A stretch of 64,000 nt of DNA from Thiocapsa sp. (GTDB lineage Bacteria > Pseudomonadota > Gammaproteobacteria > Chromatiales > Chromatiaceae), in assembly GCF_018399035.1 (NCBI RefSeq), contig NZ_CP073760.1:1116001-1180000 (forward strand). The letters are read 5' to 3'. Below are positions 63,484 to 64,000 of the stretch, piece by piece. Below the pieces are notes generated by a model, which saw nothing but the letters and a program-made list of their open reading frames with translations, had not been told where the DNA came from and made no database searches. The position numbers and the translations under genes were made by a program. The number at the start of each line of letters is the position of its first letter. Within the stretch, counting starts at the first letter, position 1.

Positions 63484-64000
63484 CGCTGGATCAGCCGGTA
63501 GATATTGCGTTCGCTCACACCCAGCACCTCCGCCACCTTGGCCCGGTGCCCACTCTGCTTGGCGAGCTGCAGGCGCAGGTACTCGGCCTCCAGCTGCTCT
63601 AGGGTCGGCTCGTGCTCGAAGCTCAGGGTCACCTTGACGCTGTTCTCTTCGTTGCCCGCCCCGAAGGCCAGGTGCTCCGGGCGGATGCTGCTGCTGTCCC
63701 GGGAGAGGATGATCGCCCGCTCGACCACGTTGCGTAGCTCACGAACATTGCCTGGCCAATCGTAGGCGGTGAGCCGGCGGATCGCCTCGGACGCCAGGGA
63801 CTTATTGATGCGCTTGGAGAAATTGTGGTTCTGGATGAAGTGGGTGGCGAGATAGGGGATGTCGTCGCGCCGGGACCTCAGCGGCGGGACCTCGACCACG
63901 AAGGTGCTGAGCCGGTAGTAGAGGTCGGACCGGAAGCCGCCTTGACGGCTCATGGCGGCGAGGTCCCGGTTGGTGGCGGCCACCACGCGGATGTTGGCTT
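63447..64000 (-). CDS. sigma-54-dependent transcriptional regulator (N-terminus outside window)
   Basis: The last ~184 residues of an NtrC-type activator. RVVAATNRDLAAMSRQGGFR, SDLYYRLSTFVVEVPPLRSR, and TAYDWPGNVRELRNVVERAI belong to the AAA+ C-terminal half. A Fis-type HTH ends it (HRAKVAEVLGVSERNIYRLI). Walker A and GAFTGA lie beyond the window edge. It is a second activator, distinct from the one at 57701-59104. Confidence 0.9.
   Translation of the reverse strand, partial: ANIRVVAATNRDLAAMSRQGGFRSDLYYRLSTFVVEVPPLRSRRDDIPYLATHFIQNHNFSKRINKSLASEAIRRLTAYDWPGNVRELRNVVERAIILSRDSSSIRPEHLAFGAGNEENSVKVTLSFEHEPTLEQLEAEYLRLQLAKQSGHRAKVAEVLGVSERNIYRLIQRYKLSVSEYRRS

Overview
This window looks like a piece of the chromosome of a GC-rich gammaproteobacterium, most likely a purple sulfur bacterium (Chromatiaceae, Thiocapsa/Thiocystis-like). 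That placement is inference. It rests on gammaproteobacterial housekeeping gene order (rpsP-rimM-trmD-rplS; rpsB-tsf-pyrH-frr-uppS-cdsA-dxr-rseP-bamA-skp-lpxD-fabZ-lpxA-lpxB; map-glnD; dapC-dapD-arsC-like-dapE), a large proteobacterial gas-vesicle cluster, and anaerobe-type ferredoxin/MinD ATPases. No rRNA, tRNA, CRISPR array or complete insertion sequence was seen.

Layout. 1-4.1 kb (+): two ferredoxin-MinD ATPases, a NifX/NifB-type cofactor-binding protein, a metallo-beta-lactamase-fold protein, a Crp/Fnr regulator and a small membrane protein. 4.2-7.7 kb (-): sbcB behind rplS, trmD (split by a -1 frameshift), rimM and rpsP. 7.8-13.5 kb (-): a TelA/XpaC pair with an overlooked 42-residue membrane peptide, a coiled-coil membrane protein and ppc. 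13.8-21.9 kb: a secreted protein, a ClC-channel remnant, ergothioneine genes egtB-egtD, a Lon-substrate-domain protein, iscA, sufE, a decayed RND efflux pair and rnhB. 22.2-36.3 kb (-): the envelope and translation block from rpsB to lpxB. 36.6-45.0 kb (+): map, glnD, a secreted protein, a glyoxalase-fold protein on the other strand, and four genes of the lysine/diaminopimelate end. 45.2-59.1 kb (-): the gas-vesicle region. 59.5-64 kb (-): a response regulator, a membrane-transporter/cNMP-domain fusion, a CinA-type molybdopterin-domain protein and the C-terminus of a sigma-54 activator.

The most interesting system is the gas-vesicle region. An upstream set encodes an NtrC-type activator, two GvpF/L proteins, an NtrB-like kinase and a lone receiver protein. 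It lies in front of gvpA-gvpC-gvpN-two small accessory genes-gvpF/L-gvpG-gvpA2-gvpK-gvpA3-unknown-gvpH, and the set ends with a double-AAA CDC48/p97-type ATPase 4 bp after gvpH. A near-consensus sigma-54 promoter lies about 195 bp upstream of gvpA, and two 13-bp direct repeats about 180-230 bp further upstream look like activator sites. I infer an NtrC-type, sigma-54-controlled flotation system that carries its own Hsp20 and unfoldase.

The second notable item is a family of composite intergenic repeats. Modules of about 80-85 bp are bounded by inverted TAAACCGCG termini, usually paired around an AT-rich spacer of about 22 bp. They occur at eight loci. Their ends supply the stop codons of several genes, and one abuts the start codon of rseP.
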